Source of the DNA: a virus | Virus record (IMG/VR): IMGVR_UViG_3300026479_000023 | Coordinates: 1-39,882 of that record | Length of the DNA stretch: 39,882 nucleotides | Direction: 5' to 3' (one strand) | Shown here: positions 12,546 to 22,378 of the stretch, one piece after another | Layout: every line of letters starts with the position of its first letter | Position numbering within the stretch: the stretch's first letter is position 1 | Notes under the pieces: model-generated | Told to the model about the DNA's origin: nothing | The model's input: the letters and a program-made list of their open reading frames with translations, nothing else | The model's database searches: none | Translations under genes and position numbers: made by a program

Positions 12546-15500
12546 AAAACAAGCCCTCCTGTTCTTCGATTATTTGTGCAACTTCCGCAACGTATTCTTT
12601 CTCATAAACACCCAAGATTGCTTCTACATTTTCTTCTTCAAAGTCAGCATTCTCCAGACGCATGCATTCAAAATCTTTTTGTTTCGCCTTGATCTCCCAG
12701 GCAAATTTTAGGTTTTCTGTACCACGGACAATAAAATAGGAAGGACACTTCTCTCCTACCCAAATATCTCCCGGTCCTTCTTTTTGCAGAAACACCTGGT
12801 ACTCAATGCCTGTTGCTACGGTCTCTGCAAACACATCGTCCAGAGAAACGCAGCACTCTCCATTTTCATCTGTTACTCCCTCGCCCAAATCTCCAAACAT
12901 CGGGGTTGCCATCTCATAGCAATATTGTAGCCTCCGGGAATAATTTTCTGTTTTCACGATCCTGCTTTTTGTTCCTGACGCTGTAAAGGTCCCGCTGACT
13001 TTTAATGGGCCTTTTACATCCAGACGCGGTTTGATCTCAACGTGTCCTGTGTCATAACTGCTTCCGGTTGAGTATAATCCAATCTGGGCATACTTTGCCG
13101 AACTCGATCCTGGTTCCGGATAAGCCGAAAGTTTCATGTATGTAGGATATATATTTATAACCGTTTTTGTATCTGCGCATTTTATATCCATTCTTTCTGA
13201 TGGTCCTTCTATATATCCCTTATTTGATGTATCTGCATGTATCTGGACCGCGGAACTTTCGTATCCTTGTGGATACACCCTTAATCTCGAACCACTCGAC
13301 GAAGAAATTCCTGCTGGATATCCTACATCCGCAACTGTCTGTATGCTCTGCCCTGTGTCTGCGCTTACCATCTTACTGCAGGCCAGTACGTTATTGTCCA
13401 AGTCGAAATAAACCCTACCATTTTTCGATGCAATTTTACCGATCCGCATGTACGTTCCATTAATGTACAGCTGGCCGCCGGACATATAAATCCCCTGCAA
13501 TGCCCCATTTTTTGTGAGCAGGCTAAAGATATCCTCGTGCGTCAGTGCATCCACATCTACCACAACTGCAATGCTCTGCATATCCAGCATCTGTGTTGTG
13601 CCGCCTGCGGCGTATAAAGTACAACGCAGAGCTACAACATCCCTTGGTATCCCAATGGCTTTTCCACTTGCGGTAGCTATTATCCCTCCTGCAGACGTTG
13701 CAAGGGCAGAATACAGGCTGTGAGTGATACTGGGTTCATTTGCACTGGATGTATATACAGTTGTCCATGTTGCTCCATCCAACGATTCTTCGATCTTGAA
13801 CCGTCCCGCATATTCCGTTCTGGCTGTGCCGGTTCCATCCCGGTAATAGGCGCTCAGAGTAATGTAGTTCGGTGCCATTGAATTATCCTGGCTGCGTTTT
13901 ACTACCAAGGTGGATGCCTCCATAAAATATGTGCGGCCGGGCGCACCATTTTCTCCCGGGATCCCTTGTGCTCCCGGTTCTCCATTCTTCTGTTTTGCTA
14001 TATTGAACCGTTTCGTGACGGTAAACAACCCCAGATACGCCGCTGTGATATCCACCCATCCGGTGTCTGCCGTTAGGGCTGTCACCGTATATATCTTTGT
14101 AGGGTTATCCCAGGATCCTGTTACTCCTGCGGATCTCTGTATTGTGTATTGGCATGATGCAGTTACATCAATCTGCCCGTATAATACCTGGACAGTTGTT
14201 TGGACAATTGGGAAAGTGGCATAGTTTCCCTGATAGTCCGTGGGGATGCCCTGATATTCGTTTCCGAGTATCATCGTTATGTTTCGCACAGTCTCAAGCT
14301 TTTTATTGACATATTCCTCTATATTATCATCATCTACGAGAAAAGCTTCGGAAGAAAGCCTAAACTCTCCAGTATCCAGGTTCCAGAAATTACGGCCAGT
14401 CTTGTCCGACAGGAGACCGGCAATGATCGCATCTGCTACAATTCCTTTTGCTGTTATTGCAGTTCTCCAGTTCCAGTCCCTTCCGTCTGCGGTTCGCTCC
14501 GTAGCGATCTGTAAGCCCTGGCTGCCGAATATCATACAGCCGTATAATTCCGATTCTGGGTCCAGGTCGGATATTTCAAAGGCTCTTCCATTTACTTTCT
14601 TGGCAACCGTACTCTGCAGCCGCAATTGTGTATATATACCATCCAATATTCCCTGTACTTTTTCTGCCATTAAGGAACCATCCGGGCGGATAATCTTATC
14701 CACTCGGTCAAGCGTTGACGAAATGTCATTAAAATAATTGTATGTAAATTCGCCAATATCTACCGAAGAGGTTATCTCTCTTATGCAATCATATTCCAGT
14801 TCAATTACTCTAGCATCAGTTACAATCCCCAGTCTTGAATGTTCAAGATGCACTGTATCTCCAAGTGAAACATGTTCAAGTTCTTCATACTCCTTATATG
14901 CCTCTGTATTTTGTAGCAGAAGAATCTTGACTGAGATATTGACCTTTGGTTTATCAACGCCTTTTATTGAAAATTCTTCATTGCATCGGCGAACCAACTC
15001 AGCCTGAAGTTCTTCCATAGTATCGACTATGGTTACTCCATTCTCTTCGTCATTTTCATTCGCATCGGCACGAAGTTTTATATCCTCATATTTTATTACT
15101 TTTGTGTGGACCACAGGATAATTTGAAATAATAGGTGAATCCACCCAGGGCGCTTCACCTGGCAGCATATATCCGTTAAATGATTTGGGCACAATTCTTG
15201 TAATTACGTCCATATCTACTTCTTCGGAAATACCATCCTTTATAATATTTTTCCCATATAAAATATTGACTCCGTAATCGCCGCCCACACGATTATTGAT
15301 TATTACCGTGTAATTGTCGAAAAGGATTTCTCCTCCCCACCGGTTAATAAAGGAATTAGCATCATCTCCATTAATCGCCTCTATCAGATTTTGCGTTTCA
15401 TAATATGATGTGCACGCTTTTGTTATATCGGATTTCCCTGAATATTTAGGGTTCTGGGCGCACATTATGTCAAGGGCATCCTGCCCGTTTTTTCCCGTAG

Positions 15501-15807
15501 GCCTGACATCTTTCAAAAAGCAGTCATTTCTAGCATCCATGAATATCGGTTCTGCTGTGACACTTATATGCGTATCGGTCTTTATTTTATTGGAAATTCT
15601 GAATAACTGCTCGCCATTAAAACTAGGCGCCTTTATTACAGCATAATCTACAATGCTTTCCCACCGCCCATCTGTATCAAGCGGATGTTCCATTTCTAGT
15701 ATCCATTGGCCGTTGAGGGTTGCCTGTACAGTACATTTGGTCGGAAATAGTACCATATCACCGTTTTGGGAAAACTTTATATTTTCTGGTTCATATATTT
15801 GTATCAT
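12532..15807 (-). CDS. Prophage tail protein (Tal-like, minor structural protein) with C-terminal fibre
   Basis: 1091 residues. The N-terminal 380 residues have the Prophage_tail/endopeptidase fold of SPP1 gp21-like tail hub proteins (MIQIYEPENIKFSQNGD, VDYAVIKAP, DTVHLEHSRLGI). The middle has beta-rich domains and a short collagen-like stretch GEPGAQGIPGENGAPG at about 615. The end is a beta-helical fibre and a conserved domain (GEGVTDENGECCVSLDD, CPSYFIVRG) common in Firmicutes phage tail ends. It closes the tail tube beneath Dit and carries host-recognition parts. An endopeptidase activity is typical of the family but not evident here. Confidence 0.9.
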   Translation of the reverse strand: MIQIYEPENIKFSQNGDMVLFPTKCTVQATLNGQWILEMEHPLDTDGRWESIVDYAVIKAPSFNGEQLFRISNKIKTDTHISVTAEPIFMDARNDCFLKDVRPTGKNGQDALDIMCAQNPKYSGKSDITKACTSYYETQNLIEAINGDDANSFINRWGGEILFDNYTVIINNRVGGDYGVNILYGKNIIKDGISEEVDMDVITRIVPKSFNGYMLPGEAPWVDSPIISNYPVVHTKVIKYEDIKLRADANENDEENGVTIVDTMEELQAELVRRCNEEFSIKGVDKPKVNISVKILLLQNTEAYKEYEELEHVSLGDTVHLEHSRLGIVTDARVIELEYDCIREITSSVDIGEFTYNYFNDISSTLDRVDKIIRPDGSLMAEKVQGILDGIYTQLRLQSTVAKKVNGRAFEISDLDPESELYGCMIFGSQGLQIATERTADGRDWNWRTAITAKGIVADAIIAGLLSDKTGRNFWNLDTGEFRLSSEAFLVDDDNIEEYVNKKLETVRNITMILGNEYQGIPTDYQGNYATFPIVQTTVQVLYGQIDVTASCQYTIQRSAGVTGSWDNPTKIYTVTALTADTGWVDITAAYLGLFTVTKRFNIAKQKNGEPGAQGIPGENGAPGRTYFMEASTLVVKRSQDNSMAPNYITLSAYYRDGTGTARTEYAGRFKIEESLDGATWTTVYTSSANEPSITHSLYSALATSAGGIIATASGKAIGIPRDVVALRCTLYAAGGTTQMLDMQSIAVVVDVDALTHEDIFSLLTKNGALQGIYMSGGQLYINGTYMRIGKIASKNGRVYFDLDNNVLACSKMVSADTGQSIQTVADVGYPAGISSSSGSRLRVYPQGYESSAVQIHADTSNKGYIEGPSERMDIKCADTKTVINIYPTYMKLSAYPEPGSSSAKYAQIGLYSTGSSYDTGHVEIKPRLDVKGPLKVSGTFTASGTKSRIVKTENYSRRLQYCYEMATPMFGDLGEGVTDENGECCVSLDDVFAETVATGIEYQVFLQKEGPGDIWVGEKCPSYFIVRGTENLKFAWEIKAKQKDFECMRLENADFEEENVEAILGVYEKEYVAEVAQIIEEQEGLFYETT

Positions 15808-16508
15808 GCTTTATACCCCCAGTGCGGTATTGTACTTACTGTAAATCCAGACGAAATTGAAATATTATTTTCACCATGCGGCAGCCACAAATCATCATAC
15901 TTACCAGTTACAGAAGTATTCTTTAGCTCGCCATTATCTCTGTAAGCCATCATTTTTCTTGTGTCAATAATTAGACTTTCTCCAATATTGGCCTTCATAA
16001 GCTTTGTATTAACTGTCAGTATGCATGGGCCTTCGCCACTTATTCTATATATTGGTCTGCACAGATCGTATGGATTGTATATTGTACTGTTTGAAGTCTC
16101 AATATCACCTGACTCGTGAAATTCGTATGGATAACAAATAAATGTGGCTGTAAACCGCCCATATCTCATGATTTCTCTTTCTATTCCACTATGTTCTATC
16201 GTTAATACATCGTAATAAAAATCTGGAGATTCCGAAAATTGCAATTTTCCTTTCCCGGTAAGCCACCTTTTTAAATCATGTATGCTTTCTCGGAAATCGT
16301 CTGATAGCACAGAAAAAATGCAAGTGACAACAATGTTACTAACACTCCCATCCTCCACTATCAATTCACCTTCTTGGCCTGAAATACTATATGAATTGTA
16401 ATTGTGCTTCGCCTGTGTGATATCCGGGATATCATAAAGAAAGACACCGTGGTTTCCCCCGGTGTCCCCATTAAATGAGATCTCATAATTTTCATTTTGA
16501 TACATCAC
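15804..16508 (-). CDS. Distal tail protein (Dit)
   Basis: 234 residues, slightly shorter than SPP1 Dit. The sequence GELIVEDGSVSNIVVTCIF, FRESIHDLKRWLTGKGKL and RFTATFICYPYEF is typical of Dit N-terminal domains (Siphovirus tail component), which form hexameric rings that join tail tube and adsorption apparatus. It overlaps the genes on both sides by 4 nt and lies between the tape measure and the Tal-like protein, the canonical Dit position. Confidence 0.93.
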   Translation of the reverse strand: MMYQNENYEISFNGDTGGNHGVFLYDIPDITQAKHNYNSYSISGQEGELIVEDGSVSNIVVTCIFSVLSDDFRESIHDLKRWLTGKGKLQFSESPDFYYDVLTIEHSGIEREIMRYGRFTATFICYPYEFHESGDIETSNSTIYNPYDLCRPIYRISGEGPCILTVNTKLMKANIGESLIIDTRKMMAYRDNGELKNTSVTGKYDDLWLPHGENNISISSGFTVSTIPHWGYKA

Positions 16509-19500
16509 GCACCTCTTGCCTTCCTAACTCCCCGTTGTCTCTCTCCGATTTTTCTGATTGTGTAATCTGCCATCGTCTCTCTCAATGGTGTCCCATCAAC
16601 ATTTGTGTTATTTATCACCTGTATAGTAACGCCTTCAAGCACTCCTGTTAAATCAATATTTCCTGATCCTGTTCTATTTTCTCTTGCAGATTCTTTTGCA
16701 TATTTCATGGAAACGTCATGCGGGATTACCTTTGATCCATCTGGCAGATAAGTTAATTCTCCACGTCCGCCCTCATTCATTCTGGCAAATCCACCTGACC
16801 AGTCATCTGTACCGTGTAGCAAATAAGGAATATATCCAATGGATACACCAGGAATCATATTGATCACATCAAGTGCCCAGTTAATGCCGCCAATCACATC
16901 ATTCACGAATCCTTTAACAGTAGAAACCAAGTCCGCTACTGCACTGGAAACTCCATCAAATATCCCGGAAACAAAAGAAGTCAAACCATTCCAAGCTGTC
17001 TGTATACCGTTAAAAACACCAGCAATAAATTCCCGAACATTTCCCATGACCGAAGATACAACGGAATAAATACCGTTAAATACTTTTCCAACCACACCAG
17101 TTAATACCGATATAATACTCCCTACTGTATTAAATGCCTTTGATGTGAAATCGCATATACTTGACCAAGTACCAGAAACAACACTGAAGACTGTAGAAAA
17201 CACCCCTGTTACAGCTCCTATAACAGTCCCCACAACCTGGACAATCGTAGCTATTATATCTGCTATAAATGCAACGATTGGCGATATCACACCCATAATA
17301 GCTGCAATCACTGTCCCAATGAAAGAGACCACGGGAGATATTGCTGAAATAATCCCCGAGATTACAGAAATTACGACTGATAGTATATTGGTAATAATGG
17401 GGACAAGTGTCTGAATAACTGACATTATCACGTTTATGATGGCAATTGCTGCTGGCATTAATGAAGTAACAATATTTGCAACAACGGTTATTATATTTGT
17501 TATCACGGGTAACAATGAGCCTACAAGTTGCGCAATCATCGGCGCGATTGCTGCGGCAAGCTGTCCTATAATTTCTGCGATTTGTACTAAAAACGGTGCC
17601 AATTGATTAAACAGGCTCACTAAAACGGGCAGCACCGTGGTTGTTACCTGTAAAACAGTATTCACAATCTGTACAAAGACAGGCATTAAATTTGCTACAG
17701 CAGATTGTATTGCAGGCAATATTGCGGATGCGATTCCGCCAATAGTGGTCCCCAATGTGGTGAAAACCGGAACCAATGAGCTTCCTATTATTGCAGCCAG
17801 TGCCTGGATCTGCGGACCGAAATTCTGAAATAACAAAATAATCATTTTCAGTGGAGGTGATATAAGCCCTAAAATTGCCATAAATCCTGTTTGGAACCCA
17901 CCGGCGCCGGTTAATCCCCCCTTAAAACCTGATGTCAATCCCGAGAAAAATCCAGAAAACGCTTCCGCAATTGTACCTATTATGTTTTTTGCTGTTCCAA
18001 ATATACTTTGTAAAGCCGGAACGAAATTTGACACACTTTGCATGAAACCATCAAAAATACCGGGGAGCATAGGCTTAATAAATTCTACCGCCGAAGATAC
18101 CATACCTTTTATGGTTTCTACGGCGGGTTGTATTTTACTTACAACTCCACTAAATTTCCCCTCTATCCCATCCAAAGCAGAACCATCGCTAATTCCCGAG
18201 AATAAAGTAGCACACTTCTCCTTTATTGAGCTTATGATTGGCTCAATGATAGCTTGTATTCCCTGCCAAATACCGATGACATGTTCCCGAAATTCTTCAT
18301 TCGTCACCATTAGATGTGCAAACCCTGCAGCCAGCCCGGCCACTAATGCAATTACAATTCCTGCGGGGCTGGAAACCATAGCAAAACCTTTTGCCAATGC
18401 CGCCCCTATTCCAGCTAATTTCCCCGTTAACATCAATGCTGGTGCAATCGCAGCCACTATAGCTCCAACAGTCACGATAAACCTTTTGGTCGAATCATCG
18501 GCATTTGCGAAATATTCAGAGAATGTATCTATTTTATCTGTTATCATCATTATGGCTGGAACCATCATATCAATCATTGTAGAGCCTAATAAGACACCCA
18601 TGTTCTTCACCTGGTTCCAGGCCTTACGCAGCTTGTCTCCATTTGTTTGTAGTTTTTCGTATGCCGCATTTGTGGCCCCCGCAGCATCACTCATCTGTCC
18701 CAACTTGTCATTAAAAGTATCGAACTGCGAACCCGTGAGAGCCGTCATAGCCGTTACCGCCTCTGTACTTGAAAATAGTTCAGCCATTTTATCAGCCTGT
18801 CCGCCAGTCTCATTCTGAACTATTTTCAACATACCTGCCAGTCCTTCGCTTTCAAGCATCGCCTGGCCTGAAGAGTAACCGTATTTTTCTATTACGCCTT
18901 GCATCGCAGTTGTTGGTGCCATAAGATTCGAGAATACAGCTTTAAGCTGTGTAGACACTTCCGCAGTATTTCCAGTTACACCAGTTAAGGTAGCCATGCT
19001 TCCGAATAATTCCTCGTATGACAAATTCAATGAATTAGCCAAAGGGAAAAGCGGCTGCATAGATTTTGCCATTTCCGGGAAAGTAGTAACTCCCAACTTC
19101 GCTGTCTGGAATGCTAAATCAGATATTTTCTGCGCCGTTTCATTTGAAACATCGTTGTATCCTTTCATTCCGGCGGAAATAAGCGCTACGGAATCTGATA
19201 CCTCTGCGCCTCCAGCTTTTGCTGAACGGGCCATTGTAGTAAAAATACGTTCTGTCTCTTCCCCGCCGTCCCCTAATGAAGAAATCGCCTGATACATGCC
19301 AGCGCTCATTGTCTCAAGAGAAAGCCCCGTATTGTCGCTAATTCTTCTCACTGCATTCTTATAACCTTCTAAATGAGACGGATCATCCAGCAATGTATTG
19401 ACATTCGCCATACTATCTTCAAAATCAAGTGCCATTTTCCCGCTTGCGGCTCCAACTCCAGCCACAGCCGCAGATATAGGCGCGAATTTTTTTGATGCTG

Positions 19501-19630
19501 CTTCAAACTTCTGAGAAGCAGACTCGAATTTTTTTTCGAGTGTATCCAAAGATGTCTGAGCTGTAGAAAACGCCTTTTTTATATCGCTCATATCTCCTTT
19601 TCCAGCTACCGACAATACATAATCAGACAC
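16505..19630 (-). CDS. Tail tape measure protein, TP901 family
   Basis: 1041 residues from a GTG with GGGGGTAG upstream. Residues 60-330 are the conserved TP901 core (FEDSMANVNTLLDDPSHLEGY, SAGMKGYNDVS, GSMATLTGVTGNTAEVSTQLKA). The rest is long, hydrophobic and helical with many repeats rich in Ile/Val/Pro (residues 600-840), and a C-terminal GFARMNEGGRGELTYL. It sets tail length; at about 0.15 nm per residue a tail near 150 nm is expected. The opposite strand has open frames here but these are shadows. Confidence 0.97.
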   Translation of the reverse strand: MSDYVLSVAGKGDMSDIKKAFSTAQTSLDTLEKKFESASQKFEAASKKFAPISAAVAGVGAASGKMALDFEDSMANVNTLLDDPSHLEGYKNAVRRISDNTGLSLETMSAGMYQAISSLGDGGEETERIFTTMARSAKAGGAEVSDSVALISAGMKGYNDVSNETAQKISDLAFQTAKLGVTTFPEMAKSMQPLFPLANSLNLSYEELFGSMATLTGVTGNTAEVSTQLKAVFSNLMAPTTAMQGVIEKYGYSSGQAMLESEGLAGMLKIVQNETGGQADKMAELFSSTEAVTAMTALTGSQFDTFNDKLGQMSDAAGATNAAYEKLQTNGDKLRKAWNQVKNMGVLLGSTMIDMMVPAIMMITDKIDTFSEYFANADDSTKRFIVTVGAIVAAIAPALMLTGKLAGIGAALAKGFAMVSSPAGIVIALVAGLAAGFAHLMVTNEEFREHVIGIWQGIQAIIEPIISSIKEKCATLFSGISDGSALDGIEGKFSGVVSKIQPAVETIKGMVSSAVEFIKPMLPGIFDGFMQSVSNFVPALQSIFGTAKNIIGTIAEAFSGFFSGLTSGFKGGLTGAGGFQTGFMAILGLISPPLKMIILLFQNFGPQIQALAAIIGSSLVPVFTTLGTTIGGIASAILPAIQSAVANLMPVFVQIVNTVLQVTTTVLPVLVSLFNQLAPFLVQIAEIIGQLAAAIAPMIAQLVGSLLPVITNIITVVANIVTSLMPAAIAIINVIMSVIQTLVPIITNILSVVISVISGIISAISPVVSFIGTVIAAIMGVISPIVAFIADIIATIVQVVGTVIGAVTGVFSTVFSVVSGTWSSICDFTSKAFNTVGSIISVLTGVVGKVFNGIYSVVSSVMGNVREFIAGVFNGIQTAWNGLTSFVSGIFDGVSSAVADLVSTVKGFVNDVIGGINWALDVINMIPGVSIGYIPYLLHGTDDWSGGFARMNEGGRGELTYLPDGSKVIPHDVSMKYAKESARENRTGSGNIDLTGVLEGVTIQVINNTNVDGTPLRETMADYTIRKIGERQRGVRKARGA

Positions 19631-20003
19631 GTTTTCTACCCCCTTTTCTTCTGGGCGGGGTCAATCCGTTTGTTTGGTATATTAAATCAACCCACCCCTT
19701 TCCTTCTTGCTTTTCTGTCTCTTCTATTACATGAATATTTTCTTTTACAACGTCTTTATTTGCTTTCTTCTGTTTTTTCTTCCAAAGCCGGATAAACCTC
19801 TTATTTTTCTTTCGGAATGCATTACTTATCGCATTCAGGGCAGCATCCCTGAACATTGTGGAATCAGATACAGCTTTGTTCTCCCAAGCTTTATAGATGA
19901 ATGCTTTCTCGCACGGAGTAAGCATCTCATAATCTGATTTTGAATATCCAAAATTAACCACAAAAAAGGCAAAGTCTATCTCTTTCTGATAGTCCTTTGC
20001 CAT
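19623..20003 (-). CDS. Tail assembly chaperone, T part of the G-GT frameshift pair
   Basis: The -1 frame is open from the slippery site at 20069-20075 to 19623, so the T part is probably made only as a C-terminal extension of the G protein. The ATG at 20003 may not be a true start. The sequence is helical with a strongly basic region (KKNKRFIRLWKKKQKK). In siphoviruses the G and GT proteins coat the tape measure and recruit the tail tube protein. It lies directly upstream of the tape measure gene, as always. Confidence 0.88.
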   Translation of the reverse strand: MAKDYQKEIDFAFFVVNFGYSKSDYEMLTPCEKAFIYKAWENKAVSDSTMFRDAALNAISNAFRKKNKRFIRLWKKKQKKANKDVVKENIHVIEETEKQEGKGWVDLIYQTNGLTPPRRKGGRKRV

Positions 20004-20053
20004 TTTCTCATATTCGCTGTCTTTTTCGTCTCCTCCGAAATACTCAAAGTCTA

Positions 20054-20362
20054 CTAGTCGGCTGGGAATAAAAAAGGGCAGTCACGCTGTATTGCTGTAA
20101 CAACCGCCTCATTGACTGCAAGATACCCAGATTCCTCAATGAGTTTGTCAGCCATCTCCATGCCTTCTTTAGGCTTCACAAATGTATCTCCGTCTTCTTC
20201 TTTTAAAGCGTACGCTATGTAAGCCTTAAGGGATGAAATGCTCAACATCCCCCTATTTTTAAATAACTCAGGCATTGATGGCATCCCCATCGCATTCTCA
20301 ATCATTTCAATTCTCTTCAGATTAAACTTCAGTTCATATTTTTTTCCGTTCGCCTCAAACAT
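20054..20362 (-). CDS. Tail assembly chaperone, G part
   Basis: 102 residues with GGGAGG upstream. MFEANGKKYELKFNLKRIEMIENAMG is the typical start of Gp13/G-like chaperones in Firmicutes phages. The last codons include CCT TTT TTA, the slippery heptamer of a -1 frameshift, 5 codons before the stop. It lies between the major tail protein and the T extension. Confidence 0.92.
   Translation of the reverse strand: MFEANGKKYELKFNLKRIEMIENAMGMPSMPELFKNRGMLSISSLKAYIAYALKEEDGDTFVKPKEGMEMADKLIEESGYLAVNEAVVTAIQRDCPFLFPAD
20069..20075 (-). promoter_or_regulatory. Programmed -1 frameshift slippery site T TTT TTA
   Basis: On the minus strand the heptamer T TTT TTA is in the right register (CCT TTT TTA) and is followed by TTC CCA GCC GAC TAG in the zero frame. 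In the -1 frame the reading continues as IPSRLVDFEYFGGDEK and enters the T gene without a stop. It produces the G-T fusion of about 246 residues. Confidence 0.85.
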
Positions 20363-20380
20363 ATTTGTTCTGACCTCCCA

Positions 20381-20935
20381 TTATTCTTCTTCTACATTTG
20401 CTGTGGATGGGTTTGCTCCAGGCATGGTATCTGGTTCAGTAGGCGCTGCAATAAGGTCTACTAAAGCTCCCATCCCTTCCAGTGTTAAACTGTATGTTAC
20501 CGCATCATCAAAAGGCGCTTCTACCGGATAATCCGTAATCACGGCCAATCCGCCGAACATTCCTTTTTTCGTCTTGCCATTCACTACCTTAATACATACT
20601 GGATCGCCCGCATCAAATGCCTTAGCTAATGCCTTATGAGAATCATGATCAGGAACATAAAGACCATCATTATCAATGCTCCACTCCTTCATACCGGCAA
20701 TTTTCGATTTCCATCCTCCCTGTGTATCTTTACTGGTTATTTCGATAGAATCCGCCGACCTGTTAATTGTCAGCCCCTGCTGTCCAGAAACAGCCATCAG
20801 CTTTGCCCCTGTGCTGTCCCATACAGCAAGAAGGATATCTTTACCTGCTATTGCTTTTGCGGCGGATGAAGAAAAGTCACAATACGCACCGCTGTCATAT
20901 CCATCGGCAAACATTTGTAAATTTATACCTTTCAT
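20381..20935 (-). CDS. Major tail protein (tail tube)
   Basis: 184 residues from the ATG at 20935 (AAAGGAGC upstream). It has the fold pattern of TP901-1/Lambda V-type tail tube proteins: GKDILLAVWDSTG, ITSKDTQGGWKSKIAGMKEWSI, and a C-terminal TYSLTLEGMG. The first residues MKGINLQMFAD carry an L27-like Prp cleavage motif, as in capsid and scaffold here. It polymerises into the tail tube. Position between tail terminator and chaperones is canonical. Confidence 0.92.
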   Translation of the reverse strand: MKGINLQMFADGYDSGAYCDFSSSAAKAIAGKDILLAVWDSTGAKLMAVSGQQGLTINRSADSIEITSKDTQGGWKSKIAGMKEWSIDNDGLYVPDHDSHKALAKAFDAGDPVCIKVVNGKTKKGMFGGLAVITDYPVEAPFDDAVTYSLTLEGMGALVDLIAAPTEPDTMPGANPSTANVEEE

Positions 20936-20948
20936 TAACTTGCTCCTT

Positions 20949-21356
20949 TCATTTACATTTAAATCCGTAGCACACCGTGAACTGATACAGTGATACCGCG
21001 TGCTTTTCGTTAGTCTCATCAGTTTTAATAGTTTGTACCCCCATGTTGGTCTGCATGATCAATTCATAACCATCTGGCAGTACAATTTCATCTGTCATAG
21101 CCTCCTCCATACCCTTTATTAAATCATTGACCTGTACGGATGATGCTCCTGGCTCTGCGATTGAATGTAACCAAACCTGATAAATCATGCGGTACATAGT
21201 TTTAGTATCTGCCGGCCGACTTCGTATTATCTCGGCGAAATAAAAGGGGCTGGCTGCGTCCTTGGGTACTGCATCATAACACAGCTTTCCAGTACCATCC
21301 TCTATTCTCTTTTTAATCGCCAGCAACAGATCATTAAACGACAATTGTGTATACAT
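20949..21356 (-). CDS. Tail terminator / minor tail component (DUF5072-like)
   Basis: 135 residues. LLLAIKKRIEDGTGKLCYDAVP at the start and MYRMIYQVWLHSIAEPGASSVQVNDLI in the middle resemble tail completion proteins of the gp17/DUF3168 type (DUF5072-like in Clostridia). Such proteins cap the tail tube and join the head. Placed between HK97 gp10-like and tail tube genes, as expected. Family name is tentative. Confidence 0.85.
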   Translation of the reverse strand: MYTQLSFNDLLLAIKKRIEDGTGKLCYDAVPKDAASPFYFAEIIRSRPADTKTMYRMIYQVWLHSIAEPGASSVQVNDLIKGMEEAMTDEIVLPDGYELIMQTNMGVQTIKTDETNEKHAVSLYQFTVCYGFKCK

Positions 21357-21359
21357 ATA

Positions 21360-21710
21360 TCATCCTTTCTTGAGGGCTTCTTTTAGGTCCTTATAATAGA
21401 TAGGCATCTGTGCATCAACGTTATTTTTCAAAAAATGCTGTCCTTGCACAAACCCACCATTACGGGTTCTATGCCCATACTCAACGTGAGGAGCATATTC
21501 TTTCGTGTATCCAACCTCTCCGCCTTCCATTGATGAACTTTTTCTAAGCTCTTCAGAATCTACAGGGGTGCCGTCACTACGTGCCGTATTCAGGATTTGT
21601 GTGAGGTTCTTTTTAAGGACGGCATCAAACCGTATAGCGTTAAGTCTTTCCAGTTCTTTTTCAAGTTTTGCGATATCACCGCTATTCAGTTTTATACTTA
21701 CCTTACTCAT
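21360..21710 (-). CDS. HK97 gp10-like neck protein
   Basis: 116 residues. NTARSDGTPVDSEELRKSSS and YAPHVEYGHRTRNGGFVQGQHFL match the HK97-gp10-like family, a minor neck/tail component: the pattern 'P.DTG.LR.S' and 'A..VEfGT...' is conserved. It helps form the head-tail junction. It overlaps the upstream gene by 8 nt. Confidence 0.92.
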   Translation of the reverse strand: MSKVSIKLNSGDIAKLEKELERLNAIRFDAVLKKNLTQILNTARSDGTPVDSEELRKSSSMEGGEVGYTKEYAPHVEYGHRTRNGGFVQGQHFLKNNVDAQMPIYYKDLKEALKKG

Positions 21711-22026
21711 TTATTTGCTCCCCTTTATATGCTTTCACATGTAAGAGTACGAAACGAGGTGATAAATCAATTATTCTTTTTATTTCATAGTTGAGTCCTG
21801 CAATCCTCACTTTTTCACAAGTTGGGAAATCAGAAAAAGGAAGCCGCAGTAACAGCTTCCTCTGATTTTGTGTAATATCCCGGCCTTCAAGATGCACCTC
21901 TTCATTTGCCCACGGTGTAAATCTTCCTGGGCAATCTTTTACTCGAAAGTCGGAATATTCAGCATTCCCCAGCATATCTTCACCGACCTTTTCTTTCCTG
22001 ATCAGGCTGCACTCTTCCCACTTCAC
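21703..22026 (-). CDS. Head closure / stopper protein
   Basis: 107 residues, head-tail joining type (SPP1 gp16-like). GRFTPWANEEVHLEGRDITQNQRKLLLR and VRIAGLNYEIKRIIDLSPRFVLLHVKAY show the beta-barrel pattern of stopper proteins that plug the connector after packaging. Positioned between connector and gp10-like genes with 4- and 8-nt overlaps. Confidence 0.88.
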   Translation of the reverse strand: MKWEECSLIRKEKVGEDMLGNAEYSDFRVKDCPGRFTPWANEEVHLEGRDITQNQRKLLLRLPFSDFPTCEKVRIAGLNYEIKRIIDLSPRFVLLHVKAYKGEQINE

Positions 22027-22352
22027 CGGAACCTCACCACCCTCCCTGAGCCTACTTTATTCAATTTACGCGACACCCATCCCTGTATTTCCGCCTCGTA
22101 TTCACTTAGCACATTATCGACAAATGATGTGTTTATGTCCGCAGTTCCTTCAGACGAAATTCCTTCGTAGTAAGTTCTGCGATACATTTTCACTACGGCG
22201 TCCGCGCAAATCGAATCAAAAGCATTAGGAAGGCTATCTTCACCTAGCTGTATACAAATACGGTCAGTAACCGTATCTATTAACTCCTGCACTAAGTTTA
22301 TGTCTATATTTTCGCCAGACAATCTCCGTTCAACCCTTACAAGAATACCCAT
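22023..22352 (-). CDS. Head-tail connector protein (gp15/gp6-like)
   Basis: 109 residues, all helical: NIDINLVQELIDTVTDRICIQLG, then AVVKMYRRTYYEGISSEG and a C-terminal VSRKLNKVG. This resembles phage connector adaptor proteins (SPP1 gp15, HK97 gp6) that form the ring under the portal. It follows the capsid gene. Confidence 0.88.
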   Translation of the reverse strand: MGILVRVERRLSGENIDINLVQELIDTVTDRICIQLGEDSLPNAFDSICADAVVKMYRRTYYEGISSEGTADINTSFVDNVLSEYEAEIQGWVSRKLNKVGSGRVVRFR

Positions 22353-22378
22353 ACCACCCGCCTCCTTTCAGCCTCAAT

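Noticed and set aside
17982-18818. Long open frame opposite the tape measure gene (278 codons)
   Set aside because: It is the shadow of a repetitive hydrophobic gene on the other strand; no ribosome binding site or domain.
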